Source: Asticcacaulis benevestitus DSM 16100 = ATCC BAA-896 (GTDB lineage Bacteria > Pseudomonadota > Alphaproteobacteria > Caulobacterales > Caulobacteraceae). From it: 64,000 nt of DNA. The position numbers and the translations under genes are program-made. The DNA lies in contig NZ_AQWM01000011.1 in the NCBI RefSeq assembly GCF_000376105.1, forward strand, positions 20,250 to 84,249. The letters run 5' to 3'. The notes under the pieces are model-generated. The model was not told where the DNA came from. It worked only from the letters and a program-made list of their open reading frames with translations, and did no database searches. This document shows, piece by piece, positions 24,959-34,012 of this stretch; the stretch's first letter is position 1, and each line of letters starts with the position of its first letter.

Positions 24959-26521
24959 AACCGACAGGATATGGTCCGTCAGAGCGCGCGGGCCTTCACG
25001 GTGACTGATCAGGATCAAACCCTGCCGCTTTTCAGACAGATGCTTCGCCAGATTCCCGACCACCTGCGCTTCGGTGGCAAGGTCGAGCCCTTCGGTCGGT
25101 TCATCAAGAATAAGGATCGGCGCCTCGCGCAACAGGCTGCGCGCGAGAGCGAGGCGTTTGCGCTCACCACCCGAAAGCGTGACGCCACCATCGCCGATCC
25201 AGGTATCGAGGCTTTTTGGCAAGGCCTTTACACGGTTAGACAGGCAGGCGGCTTCCAATGCGCCGAAAAGAGCCGCTTCTCGCGCGGCCTGGTTCAAGCC
25301 TTTCAAGGCTTCGTCGGAAAAGGCCATCAGCAGGTTGTCGCGGATCGTGCCGGTGATCAGGCCGGCGTCCTGCGGACAGAGTGAAAACTGATCCCGGCTT
25401 GAGTGAACCTCCAGACCTTCCACCGTTTGCAATCCCATCAAGGTCTCGATCAGGCGCGTCTTGCCGCTGCCGGAGGGGCCGTCGATGCGCAGGCGCAAGG
25501 TGCTGTCGAGCATGACCATTTCCCCCTTGAAGCTGAAAGCCGGCGTCTCAAACACAAGCGGGGCAGAAACCTGCGGCTGGTCGTAGATGTCGGCGACGCG
25601 TGCCCGCGCCTGATCGAATCCGTCCTTCTGCGCCACAGCCTTGATCAGGATGCCGAGACTCTCAAAGCCCATGCTGGCGGCCAGGATCGCCAGCGCCATA
25701 TGCGCCAGAGGCTGGCCCAGGGCAGCCATGGCGACGCAGGCGAGGGCGAGTCCGGTCAGCCCTGTGGTCCAGGCGTTGCTGAGCGCATCCTTGCCGATAA
25801 CGCGCGTGCGGGCCTCGACCAAGGCGGTCTCCAGCGTCTCAAGTTCAGTCAGCAGAGGCTTGCGCAGATCGTAGGCGCGGATATCCGGCAGTAAGGTCAT
25901 GAGGGCGAAGAAGCGCGCCTTCACCGCGCCCATGGCCGCCTGTTCCGAAGCGCTGTTATCGTTGATGCGGCGGTGTATCCACACGCTGCCGGCCAGAGCA
26001 ATGGCCATGAAGACGAGCAGAACAAGGGCGACCCATAGGCCGGCCAGCGCGGTCAAGATCAGGGCCGTCACCATACCGGCAAGGCCGGCGATGGGCGCGC
26101 TCTGCATCACCAGCGCGTTTTCGAGGGCGCTGACGTCCTGAATAAAGCGGCTGGAGGCTTCGCCGCGGCTTAAGCGCAAGGTTATTTCCGGCTGCGCGTT
26201 GATCACGCGCGTCAGCAGGGCCGGGCGCAGATCGGCCATGGCCCGGAGCGCCGCCGAGTGGCCGGTATAGCGCTCACCATAGCGCAGGATGGTGCGGGTA
26301 ATGGCAAAGAAGCGAATGGCAGCGCTCGGCAGCAGGTAGTTAAAGCCCTGCGCCAGCAGAACGCCGCCGGCCCCGGCCACCGCCGCCCCGGTCAGGAACC
26401 AGCCGGAAATTCCCAGCAGGCTGACAGCGGAAATACTGACACCGGCCGCAAAGACAGCGGTAAGAAACAGGCGTGAGCCGTAGGTCGTTTTGAGGGTTTT
26501 GAAGAAATGGGCGAAGGTCAT
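24956..26521 (-). CDS. cydC: CydC, cysteine/glutathione ABC exporter subunit
   Basis: A 521-residue half-transporter: six membrane helices, then an ATPase with Walker A GPSGSGKTR, signature LSGGERKR and Walker B ILILDEPT. With CydD it forms the heterodimer that exports glutathione and cysteine to the periplasm and is needed to assemble cytochrome bd. The start at 26521 (MTFAHFFKTLKTTYG) overlaps the cydD stop as ATGA; an 11-residue extension is less likely. It ends in TAG contributed by a composite repeat. Confidence 0.92.
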   Translation of the reverse strand: MTFAHFFKTLKTTYGSRLFLTAVFAAGVSISAVSLLGISGWFLTGAAVAGAGGVLLAQGFNYLLPSAAIRFFAITRTILRYGERYTGHSAALRAMADLRPALLTRVINAQPEITLRLSRGEASSRFIQDVSALENALVMQSAPIAGLAGMVTALILTALAGLWVALVLLVFMAIALAGSVWIHRRINDNSASEQAAMGAVKARFFALMTLLPDIRAYDLRKPLLTELETLETALVEARTRVIGKDALSNAWTTGLTGLALACVAMAALGQPLAHMALAILAASMGFESLGILIKAVAQKDGFDQARARVADIYDQPQVSAPLVFETPAFSFKGEMVMLDSTLRLRIDGPSGSGKTRLIETLMGLQTVEGLEVHSSRDQFSLCPQDAGLITGTIRDNLLMAFSDEALKGLNQAAREAALFGALEAACLSNRVKALPKSLDTWIGDGGVTLSGGERKRLALARSLLREAPILILDEPTEGLDLATEAQVVGNLAKHLSEKRQGLILISHREGPRALTDHILSV

Positions 26522-28179
26522 GTGATATCCACCACGAGGTCGGCCAGGGCGCACAGCTTTGGCGAATGGCTGGAAAGGATGACGGTGCGGCCCTTGAACA
26601 GCGCCGGCAGCAAACGGATCAGGTCATCTTCGGCGGCTGAGTCGAGATCGGCGGTCGGTTCATCTAGCAGAAGGATCGGCGCCTCTTTCAAGGCGGCACG
26701 GGCGAGGCCAAGCTTGCGCCGTTCGCCACCGGACAGGCCGGAGCCGCGTTCGTTGAGATCGTGCAGCAGCGCCTTGTCGCGCGTGGTGACCAACCCTTCC
26801 AGATGAAAGTCTGTGATGGCCTGCGCGATATCGGCCTTCGTTGCGGCACGATTGGCCAGGGTCAGGTTGTCGGCGAGGGTGCCGGAGAGTATGGGCGGAT
26901 TTTGCGACACCCAGGCGATGCTGGCGCTGATATCGCCTGCGCTTTCACCCTTGATCAGGATGTCGCCGGAGATCTTGTGCCCATAGCCAAGTAACAGGCG
27001 CAGCAGCGTGGTCTTGCCCGAACCTGTCGGCCCGCGCAGGGCGATAACCTGACCCGGACGGGCGGTAAAGCTGACCGGCCCGATGCGGAAATCGGGATCG
27101 TCGGCAAAGCCACAGATCACATCCTGATAGATGATTTCCGGCGCGCTGATAAGCGGCGCGGCAGGTGTGGTTTCCGGCAAAATGTCCAGCGCGATAAGCC
27201 TTTGTGTCGCCGCCATGGCCGTTTGTCGATCGTGATAGGCGGCGGCCAAGCGGCGCATCGGCGCATAAACCTCCGGCGCCAAGGCCAGAACGAAGAAGGC
27301 GGCCGGAAAGGTCAGGATTTCCGGCGAAGGGAAGGGCAGTTCGCCGAGCAGATAAAAGCCACAATAGATGGCGATCAGTGCCACGCTGAGCGCGCTGAAA
27401 AATTCGAGTACCGCCGAGGTCACGAAAGCCACCTTCAGCACCCGCAGCGTCCGTTCGGCGACATCGCGCGCGGCATGGCCGACGCTGCGCACCTGACGCG
27501 GCCCAGCTTCGAAGCTGAGGATCAGCGGCAGGGCCTTGATGCGATCGACGAACAGGTTGGACAGCCGGGACAGGGCCTCGAGCTGACGTTTCGACTCGTC
27601 GGCGCTGGTCATGCCGAGGATCGCCATCAGTGCGACAAACGGAAGCAGGGTGAGCAGCAAAATACCAGCGCTGACCGGACTGACCACCGCCATCAGGGCA
27701 AGCAGGCCCAGTGGCAGGACGCGCGCCTGAAGCTCGCTCTGACTGAACCGGGCGTAGTAGCCTTCGAGCGCCTCGCTGTCTTCAAACAGGGCGTTGAGGC
27801 GCGACTGATGCTGAGCGGAGTCGATCCGCCCGGCCAGGGCCTTGCCCATGATATCGAGGCGGATATGCCGGATGATGCTGCGCGCCGCTTTCAGGCTAAG
27901 CTTCTGGTTTATAAGGCCTATACCTGCGCGTACAGCCAGCGCTCCGACCGTGACGAGAAGCGCCGGCAACAGGGCGCTGAGTGTCTCGGGGTGGCCGAAC
28001 AGGTCGCTGACCATATGGCTGAGGCCCCAGGCAAAAGCGGCGATGCAAAGACCTTCCGCCAGACCCAGCCAGCCGGTCAGGCGCAGGGTTTTCGTCTCTG
28101 CTTTGGCCCATGCCCGTAACTGTCTCCGCAGCCTGACCTGGCTGTCACCGGTATCGGCTGCGGCGTCAGGGTGCGACAT
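26518..28179 (-). CDS. cydD: CydD, cysteine/glutathione ABC exporter subunit
   Basis: A 553-residue half-transporter with an N-terminal membrane domain (about residues 30-310) and an ATPase with Walker A GPTGSGKTT, signature LSGGERRK and Walker B ILLLDEPT. It pairs with CydC, whose start overlaps its stop by ATGA. It is divergent from cydABX with about 150 bases between, so assembly factor and oxidase genes are likely co-controlled. The ATG at 28179 is preferred to an in-frame TTG at 28200. I see no clear FNR or CydR-type box in the spacer. Confidence 0.92.
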   Translation of the reverse strand: MSHPDAAADTGDSQVRLRRQLRAWAKAETKTLRLTGWLGLAEGLCIAAFAWGLSHMVSDLFGHPETLSALLPALLVTVGALAVRAGIGLINQKLSLKAARSIIRHIRLDIMGKALAGRIDSAQHQSRLNALFEDSEALEGYYARFSQSELQARVLPLGLLALMAVVSPVSAGILLLTLLPFVALMAILGMTSADESKRQLEALSRLSNLFVDRIKALPLILSFEAGPRQVRSVGHAARDVAERTLRVLKVAFVTSAVLEFFSALSVALIAIYCGFYLLGELPFPSPEILTFPAAFFVLALAPEVYAPMRRLAAAYHDRQTAMAATQRLIALDILPETTPAAPLISAPEIIYQDVICGFADDPDFRIGPVSFTARPGQVIALRGPTGSGKTTLLRLLLGYGHKISGDILIKGESAGDISASIAWVSQNPPILSGTLADNLTLANRAATKADIAQAITDFHLEGLVTTRDKALLHDLNERGSGLSGGERRKLGLARAALKEAPILLLDEPTADLDSAAEDDLIRLLPALFKGRTVILSSHSPKLCALADLVVDIT

Positions 28180-28331
28180 CTTGGATGTTGTGCGGCGCAA
28201 AATTAAGCCTTATTGTTTCTATGGTTTTAGCTGTGCCGTTTCCCTTTTGAGTTGAGAAAAAGCATTGCTAAGCGTGAATTTTAGGCGTCTTCATCACCAG
28301 AGACGCGAAGTTTTTTAATCGGGGACGACTG

Positions 28332-29924
28332 ATGGACCTCAGTACCGTAGAACTCTCAAGGCTGCAATTCGCCTTGACTGCCATGTATCACTTTCTCTTC
28401 GTACCGCTCACCCTTGGCCTCAGCTTCATGCTGGTGATCATGGAAAGCGTGTATGTCCTTACGCGCAAGGAAATCTGGCGCACAATCACCCGCTTCTGGG
28501 GGCTATTGTTCGGCATCAACTTCGTTCTGGGTGTGGCAACAGGCCTCACCATGGAATTCGAGTTCGGCATGAACTGGTCGTATTACTCGCACTATGTCGG
28601 CGATATTTTCGGCGCGCCTCTGGCGATTGAGGGCTTGATGGCCTTCTTCCTGGAAGCCACCTTCGTCGGCCTGATGTTCTTCGGCTGGGAAAAACTCTCC
28701 CGCCCGGCGCACCTGATGGTGACCTTCATGGTCGCGCTCGGCACCAATCTGTCGGCCCTGTGGATTCTTGTCGCCAATGGCTGGATGCAGCACCCAGCAG
28801 GGGCTGAATTCAATCCGGCCACCATGCGGATGGAAGTCACCAACTTCATGGAGGTTCTGTTCAATCCGGTGGCGCAGGCCAAGTTCGTCCACACCGTCAG
28901 TGCTGGCTACGTGCTGGCTGCGGTCTTCGTGATGGGGGTTTCGGCCATCTATCTTTGGAATAACAAATGGACCAGCGTCGCCAAGCGCTCCATGGCCGTC
29001 GCCGCCGCTTTCGGCCTGGTGTCTTCGCTGTCGGTTGTCGTGCTGGGGGATGAATCCGGCTACGCCCTGACCGATAACCAGAGGATGAAGCTCGCCGCAC
29101 TCGAATCCATGTGGCACACGGAAAAAGCTCCGGCTGGCATCTCGGTGTTCGGTATCCCCAATGTGAAAGAACAGCGCACCGATTTTGACGTCAAGATCCC
29201 CTATGTGCTTGGCCTGATTGCCACGCGCAGCGTCGATCAACCGGTCATCGGCATCCTTGACCTGACCGATAAGGCTGAGGCGCGCATCCGTTCGGGTATC
29301 ATCGCCTATGACGGGGTTGAGAAGCTGAAGTCCAATCCTGAAGATCTGGCGGCGCGTGCGCTTTTCGAGGCTCACAAGTCCGATCTCGGTTATGCCCTCC
29401 TGCTTAAAAAATATGTTGCTGACCCGCGGATGGCCACCAATCAGATGATTGTTCAGGCTTCGCTCGACACCATCCCTAATGTACCGGTGATGTTCTGGAG
29501 CTTCCGCGTCATGGCCGGACTGGGCTTTGCCTTTATCCTTCTCTTCGCCACCGCCTTCTTGATGGTGACTTTCGAGAAGCACAATAACCGCCTGTTCCTG
29601 CTGGCCTGTATCATCGCCATTCCCTTTCCCTGGATCGCCATCGAAGCGGGCTGGGTATTGGCTGAAATCGGCCGCCAGCCCTGGGCGGTGGACGGTGTGC
29701 TGCCGACCTTCCTGGGCGCATCCAGCCTGACCAAGGGACAGATCTGGAGCACAATTGTCGGCTTCACCCTGGTCTACGGCATCATGGCGGTTATCGAGAT
29801 CAATCTGATGATCCACGCCATCAAAAAGGGACCGTATCAGGCCAAGTTCGGCCGGATGCACGATGATCCCGACGTCAGCCCCACCGATGACCCCGCCATG
29901 CCCGTTGTCGGCCCCGCGGAATAA
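28332..29924 (+). CDS. cydA: Cytochrome bd ubiquinol oxidase subunit I
   Basis: A 530-residue inner-membrane protein carrying hemes b558, b595 and d. Axial ligands are recognisable: His20 in MYHFLFVPLTLGLSF, a His in KFVHTVSAGYVLAA near residue 185 and a Met in FWSFRVMAGLGFAF near residue 393. The quinol loop is of the long type (VFGIPNVKEQ, then PYVLGLIATRS, near residues 270-300), and the conserved GRQPWAVDGVLPT follows. The enzyme reduces oxygen with ubiquinol at high affinity. It leads cydA-cydB-cydX. Confidence 0.97.
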   Translation: MDLSTVELSRLQFALTAMYHFLFVPLTLGLSFMLVIMESVYVLTRKEIWRTITRFWGLLFGINFVLGVATGLTMEFEFGMNWSYYSHYVGDIFGAPLAIEGLMAFFLEATFVGLMFFGWEKLSRPAHLMVTFMVALGTNLSALWILVANGWMQHPAGAEFNPATMRMEVTNFMEVLFNPVAQAKFVHTVSAGYVLAAVFVMGVSAIYLWNNKWTSVAKRSMAVAAAFGLVSSLSVVVLGDESGYALTDNQRMKLAALESMWHTEKAPAGISVFGIPNVKEQRTDFDVKIPYVLGLIATRSVDQPVIGILDLTDKAEARIRSGIIAYDGVEKLKSNPEDLAARALFEAHKSDLGYALLLKKYVADPRMATNQMIVQASLDTIPNVPVMFWSFRVMAGLGFAFILLFATAFLMVTFEKHNNRLFLLACIIAIPFPWIAIEAGWVLAEIGRQPWAVDGVLPTFLGASSLTKGQIWSTIVGFTLVYGIMAVIEINLMIHAIKKGPYQAKFGRMHDDPDVSPTDDPAMPVVGPAE

Positions 29925-29936
29925 GGAGTTACACCA

Positions 29937-31097
29937 ATGGAATTACCTCTCGACTACATGACCCTCAGGGTTATCTGGTGGGGCCTGGTCGGCGTGCTGC
30001 TGATAGGTTTCGCCATCATGGACGGCTTCGACATGGGGGTGGCGGCCCTGCTGCCCTTCGTCGCCAAGAACGACTCCGAGCGCCGCACCGTCATCAACAC
30101 GGTGGGGGCCACCTGGGAAGGCAATCAGGTGTGGTTCATCCTGGGGGGCGGCGCCATCTTCGCGGCCTGGCCCTTCGTCTACGCCGTCAGCTTCTCCGGC
30201 TTCTATCTTGCCATGTTTCTGGTTCTGACGGCCCTCATCCTGCGTCCCGTCGGCTTCAAGTATCGCTCGAAGCGTCCGGGCAAGGCCTGGCGCCGCAACT
30301 GGGACTGGGCGCTGTTCGCTGGTGGCTTCATTCCGGCCCTGGTCTTCGGCGTGGCCATTGGCAACGTGCTCCAAGGTGCGCCCTTCAGTTTCGATAGCGA
30401 TCTGCGCGCCACCTATCATGACATGTTCCTGGGCGGCCTGCTTGGCCTGTTCTCGCCCTTCACCGTCCTGTGCGGCCTGACCTCCGTGGCCATGCTGGTG
30501 CTGCAAGGTTCGACCTGGCTCGGCCTCAAGCTGGAAAAAGGCATCGTGCGTGAACGCGCCCTGCGCTTTGGCCTATTCGCCGCCCTGGGTGTGATCCTGC
30601 TCTTCGCTGCCGGTTACGTGTTCATCCGCTTCTCCGGCCTGGGCTTCACCGTCGTGGGTTCGGTCAATAGCGGTGCCCCGTCCAATCCGATCCATACCGA
30701 AGTGGTGCCGGCCGCTGGCGCCTGGCTTAACAACTTCGCCAAGTATCCCTGGATGTGGGCGGCTCCTGTGCTGGGTTTTGTCGGTCCCCTTATCGCCATT
30801 GCCGGCCAACGTCTGCGCAGCGACTGGCTGGCCTTCAGTGGCTCGTCCCTGGCGATCGTTGGCATTATCGGCACCGTTGGTTGCTCGATGTTCCCGATCA
30901 TCCTGCCCAGCACCGTCGACGCGCACTCCAGCCTGCTGGTCTGGAACGCCTCCAGCTCGCACCTGACCTTGTTCATCATGTTGCTGGTGACGCTGGTCTT
31001 CCTGCCGATCGTACTGTTCTACACCGCCTGGGTTTACAAGGTGCTGTTTGGCCGGATCAAGACCGAAGACCTGCGCACCAACCCCGATCTCTATTAA
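29937..31097 (+). CDS. cydB: Cytochrome bd ubiquinol oxidase subunit II
   Basis: A 386-residue membrane subunit without heme. It has the CydB signatures VLIGFAIMDGFDMGVAALLP near residue 20 and GATWEGNQVWFILGGGAIFA near residue 55, and eight to nine membrane helices. An AAGGAG site lies 9 bases upstream and only 12 bases separate it from cydA. A small hairpin and cydX follow. Confidence 0.97.
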   Translation: MELPLDYMTLRVIWWGLVGVLLIGFAIMDGFDMGVAALLPFVAKNDSERRTVINTVGATWEGNQVWFILGGGAIFAAWPFVYAVSFSGFYLAMFLVLTALILRPVGFKYRSKRPGKAWRRNWDWALFAGGFIPALVFGVAIGNVLQGAPFSFDSDLRATYHDMFLGGLLGLFSPFTVLCGLTSVAMLVLQGSTWLGLKLEKGIVRERALRFGLFAALGVILLFAAGYVFIRFSGLGFTVVGSVNSGAPSNPIHTEVVPAAGAWLNNFAKYPWMWAAPVLGFVGPLIAIAGQRLRSDWLAFSGSSLAIVGIIGTVGCSMFPIILPSTVDAHSSLLVWNASSSHLTLFIMLLVTLVFLPIVLFYTAWVYKVLFGRIKTEDLRTNPDLY

Positions 31098-31104
31098 TCA
31101 AACC

Positions 31105-31124
31105 AGGGAGGCTTTGGCCTCCCT
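31105..31124 (+). repeat. Hairpin between cydB and cydX
   Basis: AGGGAGGC, loop TTTG, GCCTCCCT forms a perfect 8-bp stem 8 bases after the cydB stop and 21 bases before the cydX start. No T-run follows, so it is more likely a processing or stability element than a terminator. Confidence 0.6.
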
Positions 31125-31145
31125 GCCCATCACAGGACTAAGCAC

Positions 31146-31268
31146 ATGTGGTATTTTTCTTGGATCTTAGGTGTCGGCCTGGCCGTCGCTGTCGGTGCTC
31201 TCAACGGTATCTGGTATGAATTCCATACCACCGATGATCCCGATGCCGAAGACCCCTATATCGACTAG
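31146..31268 (+). CDS. cydX: CydX small subunit of cytochrome bd
   Basis: A 40-residue protein, MWYFSWILGVGLAVAVGALN followed by GIWYEFHTTDDPDAEDPYID. It is one membrane helix with the CydX/YbgT hallmarks: the aromatic MWYFSWILG start, a conserved W-Y-E after the helix and an acidic tail. CydX stabilises the heme region of bd oxidase at CydA. An AGGAC site precedes the ATG. It is the third gene of the cyd operon, followed by a strong terminator. Confidence 0.95.
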   Translation: MWYFSWILGVGLAVAVGALNGIWYEFHTTDDPDAEDPYID

Positions 31269-31309
31269 TGACATTTCAGGCTGGCTTCCCCCGCGCCACC
31301 TGAATGCTG

Positions 31310-31340
31310 AGCCGGCCTGATCCTGTCAGGCCGGCTTTTT
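31310..31340 (+). terminator. Rho-independent terminator of cydABX
   Basis: AGCCGGCCTGA, loop TCCTG, TCAGGCCGGCT, then a short T-run: an 11-bp perfect stem 42 bases after the cydX stop. Confidence 0.9.
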
Positions 31341-31354
31341 CATGCCCGCCTGCC

Positions 31355-31461
31355 TAGAGCGCTTTCCGAAAAGTGTGACGCACTTTTCGGATAAAAAAAA
31401 AGCGCGTCAAAATAAAAAATTAGAGCGCCGATCTGATCCAATCAGATCGGAACACGCTCTA
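31355..31461. repeat. Composite palindromic element, full copy 2
   Basis: The same structure as the copy at 24855-24958. Module 1 is a perfect stem here (CCGAAAAGTG, TGACG, CACTTTTCGG), and module 2 is identical to copy 1 over the 39 bases from AGAGCG to CGCTCT. The linker differs in length by three bases. The right end CTA provides the TAG stop of the minus-strand sugar-dehydratase gene. Confidence 0.85.
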
Positions 31462-32634
31462 GGCGCGCAGGGAATTGACCAGATTGAAGACCATGGTTTT
31501 GGCCGGCGCGTCGTGGCCTTCCTGAGCGAGCGCATAAAGGGTCTGCATCACCTCATCGGGGACCGGCGCCACGTGCGCCTGATTGACCACCTCGAAAATG
31601 CCCGGCAGCACCAGTTCACGCACCTCATTGTCGTCCACCAGCGCTTCGGTGATTTTCTCGCCTTCGCGTAAGCCTGTGAAGGTGATCTTGATATCCTTAT
31701 CGGGCTTGAGGCCGTAGAGCTTGATCATCCGCGTCGCCAGATCCATGATCTTGACCGGCTTGCCCATCTCAAGGATGTAAAGGCCGGACTTGTGATCCGG
31801 CGTCTTCGCGTTGTTCATGGCGGCGGTGAGCACGAGTTGCACCGCCTCGAAAATGGTCATGAAGTAACGCTCGACTTCGCGGTCGGTCAGGGTGATCGGC
31901 CCGCCGCGCTCGATCTGCGACTTGAACAAAGGCACCACGGATCCGGTCGAGCCCAGCACATTGCCAAAGCGCACGACGCAGGCCTGGTGGGTGTCGGAAA
32001 TCTGCGTGCGGATGAGGTGTTCGGCCAGTCGCTTGGTGGCGCCCATCAGCGACGATGGCGCCACGGCTTTGTCGGACGATATCAGCACCAGTTGCTTGAC
32101 ACCGGCGGCCTTGGCGGCATCGATGACATATTGCGTACCGAGCACATTGGTCAGCACGCTCTCGCTCGGATTCAGCTCGACCATCGGCACGTGCTTGAGG
32201 GCGGCGGCATGGAAGATGACGTCGGGCCTCTGCTGCGCGACCAGGGCGGCGATGCGTTCCTTGCGGCGCACGCTGCACAGGAAGGGGCGCGCCCGTTCGC
32301 CGGCTCCGTTGTTGGGAAATTCAAGTTTGATCGCGCGGTCAATCTCATAGAGCGCCAGTTCGGAGTGATCGATCAGGCTGACATGTTCGGCGCCAAGCGC
32401 CAGCACCTGCTTGCAGATTTCCGAACCGATCGAGCCGCCGGCGCCGGTCACCAGAATACGCTTGCCGCTGTAAAAGCCTTTCAGGCCATCGGTATCAAGC
32501 TGGACCTGAGGACGATGCAGCAGCACCTTGAACGACGCCGGATCGCTCGGGTCGGGCAGGGGGATGGTGCCGTTTTTCTTACCAAAGGAGGACAGCCGGG
32601 TCATAAACCGAAGCAGTCGATAGTTCAGGCTCAT
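31459..32634 (-). CDS. NDP-sugar 4,6-dehydratase/epimerase, CapD/FlaA1 family, without membrane domain
   Basis: A 391-residue extended short-chain dehydrogenase of the polysaccharide_biosynt_2 family. NAD site: VTGAGGSIGSEI near residue 63. Catalytic region: SSDKAV, then SLMGATKR, where Met replaces the usual Tyr as in FlaA1/PglF-type UDP-GlcNAc dehydratases. REGEKITEAL near residue 330 is typical. PglF/WbpM-type relatives carry an N-terminal membrane half; here there are only about 50 residues before the fold, so it is a soluble form. It stands away from other glycan genes. Its stop comes from a composite repeat. The product sugar is unknown. Confidence 0.82.
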   Translation of the reverse strand: MSLNYRLLRFMTRLSSFGKKNGTIPLPDPSDPASFKVLLHRPQVQLDTDGLKGFYSGKRILVTGAGGSIGSEICKQVLALGAEHVSLIDHSELALYEIDRAIKLEFPNNGAGERARPFLCSVRRKERIAALVAQQRPDVIFHAAALKHVPMVELNPSESVLTNVLGTQYVIDAAKAAGVKQLVLISSDKAVAPSSLMGATKRLAEHLIRTQISDTHQACVVRFGNVLGSTGSVVPLFKSQIERGGPITLTDREVERYFMTIFEAVQLVLTAAMNNAKTPDHKSGLYILEMGKPVKIMDLATRMIKLYGLKPDKDIKITFTGLREGEKITEALVDDNEVRELVLPGIFEVVNQAHVAPVPDEVMQTLYALAQEGHDAPAKTMVFNLVNSLRA

Positions 32635-32721
32635 GGATGTCCCTGGCGCGTAATTAAAACTGGAGCGCCGCGACGATTAGGATTATCGCTCGACGCTGGA
32701 TACTGACAGTGCGTATTGAGC

Positions 32722-32753
32722 TTGTTATGATCGTTTTATCAAGGCCATAACAA
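32722..32753. promoter_or_regulatory. Inverted repeat between divergent sugar-dehydratase and moaD genes
   Basis: TTGTTATG (32722-32729) and CATAACAA (32746-32753) form a perfect 8-bp dyad with a 16-base spacer in the 190-base divergent region. It may be an operator; no regulator is encoded beside it. Confidence 0.35.
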
Positions 32754-32824
32754 ACGAGTGGATCAATTTTTTGCAACCTGACGCATAAGTCTGTGCATGA
32801 AGTGGCGAATATGAGGCGCGGGCG

Positions 32825-33055
32825 ATGATCGACGCACTATTTTTCGGCCGTGTGGCCGAGGCGCTGGGGCAGCGCCGGACGCAGATCGACGTGCCTGCCG
32901 AGGGCCTAAGCCTGCTCAGCTTGCGCGCACGCCTGTTTATCGGCGATGACGATTCGAAAGTGCTGATGAGCGTCAATCAGGTCATCCAGAGCGGTGACCA
33001 GGCTTTACACGATGGTGACGAAGTGGCCTTTTTCTCCGTGTTTTCAGGCGGATGA
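32825..33055 (+). CDS. moaD: Molybdopterin synthase small subunit
   Basis: A 76-residue ubiquitin-fold sulfur carrier ending in the required Gly-Gly (FFSVFSGG), the site of thiocarboxylate formation. With MoaE it converts cyclic pyranopterin monophosphate to molybdopterin. Its stop overlaps the next start, so moaD and moaE are coupled. Confidence 0.9.
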   Translation: MIDALFFGRVAEALGQRRTQIDVPAEGLSLLSLRARLFIGDDDSKVLMSVNQVIQSGDQALHDGDEVAFFSVFSGG

Positions 33056-33522
33056 TCATGGCGGATATAGATGTAAAACTCCTGCCTGAGACGCTTGATC
33101 CTGTTCAAGAGCATGCGGCGTTTCTAGCGTGTTTCGGGCACCTTGGCGCGGTGACCGCCTTTACGGGTGTGGTGCGTGCAGCGGCGAAGGACGTAATCGT
33201 CGATTACCTTTATCTCGACTGGTATCCCGGCATGACCGAGGCGTCGATGCACGCCATTGCCGAGACGGCGGCCGAGCGGTTCGAGATCGCTGCACTGGTG
33301 ATCAGACACCGTTGCGCCAAGGTGAAAGCCGGCCAGCCGGTGGTGTTTGTGGCGGCGGCGTCATCGCACCGGCGCGCGGCCTTTGAGGCGGTGGACTACA
33401 TGATGGACCGGCTGAAATCGGAGGCGGCGCTGTGGAAGCGCGAAGTCGGCCCCGATATCGACCACTGGATCGAACCGACCGGCAAGGACGCCGAAGATTT
33501 GCAACGCTGGAGTAAGCCATGA
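33052..33522 (+). CDS. moaE: Molybdopterin synthase large subunit
   Basis: A 156-residue catalytic subunit. Features include [12 protein letters not shown] near residue 31, [20 protein letters not shown] near residue 51, the [20 protein letters not shown] segment near residue 84 and ALWKREV with the conserved Lys near residue 124. It can start at 33052 (ATGA overlap with moaD) or at the ATG at 33058. It works with MoaD. Confidence 0.93.
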   Translation: MIMADIDVKLLPETLDPVQEHAAFLACFGHLGAVTAFTGVVRAAAKDVIVDYLYLDWYPGMTEASMHAIAETAAERFEIAALVIRHRCAKVKAGQPVVFVAAASSHRRAAFEAVDYMMDRLKSEAALWKREVGPDIDHWIEPTGKDAEDLQRWSKP

Positions 33523-33980
33523 GCCTGTCGCATCTCGATGAAACCGGACGCGCCCGCATGGTCGATGTGTCGGATAAGGCTGTGACGGCGCGTATCGCCA
33601 AGGCGCAAGGGAAGCTGGTCTGCGCGACCGAGACGTTGGCGCTGGTGATCGAGGGGCGAACGCCGAAAGGCGCGGTGATATCCACCGCCGAACTGGCCGG
33701 CATCATGGCCGCCAAGCAGACCTCGAACCTGATTCCGCTGTGTCATCCCCTGGCGCTGAGCAAGGTGGCGGTGGTGATTGCGGTCAATCATGATCTGCCG
33801 GGCTTCGACATCACGGCCGAGGTCAAAACGACCTCGCAGACCGGCGTCGAGATGGAGGCCCTGACGGCGGTCAGCGTGGCCGGACTCACGCTTTATGACA
33901 TGCTTAAGGCGGTCGACAAGACCATGCGGATCGAAGGTATTGAGGTCACGGCCAAGAGCGGCGGAAAGTCGGACTGGTAG
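33519..33980 (+). CDS. moaC: Cyclic pyranopterin monophosphate synthase
   Basis: A 153-residue MoaC, which finishes conversion of the MoaA product to cyclic pyranopterin monophosphate. Landmarks are [13 protein letters not shown] near residue 12, the conserved [13 protein letters not shown] near residue 73 and [20 protein letters not shown] near residue 110. It overlaps moaE by ATGA, so moaD-moaE-moaC form a tight operon for molybdenum cofactor synthesis. Confidence 0.95.
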   Translation: MSLSHLDETGRARMVDVSDKAVTARIAKAQGKLVCATETLALVIEGRTPKGAVISTAELAGIMAAKQTSNLIPLCHPLALSKVAVVIAVNHDLPGFDITAEVKTTSQTGVEMEALTAVSVAGLTLYDMLKAVDKTMRIEGIEVTAKSGGKSDW

Positions 33981-34012
33981 CCGTTACCAGCCCGTACTGG
34001 GGAGAGGCCGCA

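Noticed and set aside
28201..28331. FNR/CydR box or attenuator between cydD and cydA
   Set aside because: No TTGAT-N4-ATCAA site is present. A short GCGTCT/AGACGC stem at 28285-28306 followed by GAAGTTTTTT is too weak to call a terminator.
28503..29861. A 452-codon minus-strand frame opposite cydA
   Set aside because: Composition is His/Gln/Asp-rich with no motif; cydA on the plus strand has all heme ligands.
32635..32824. Molybdenum-cofactor riboswitch upstream of moaD
   Set aside because: The spacer is short and I cannot build the expected multi-stem structure; only an 8-bp dyad is seen.
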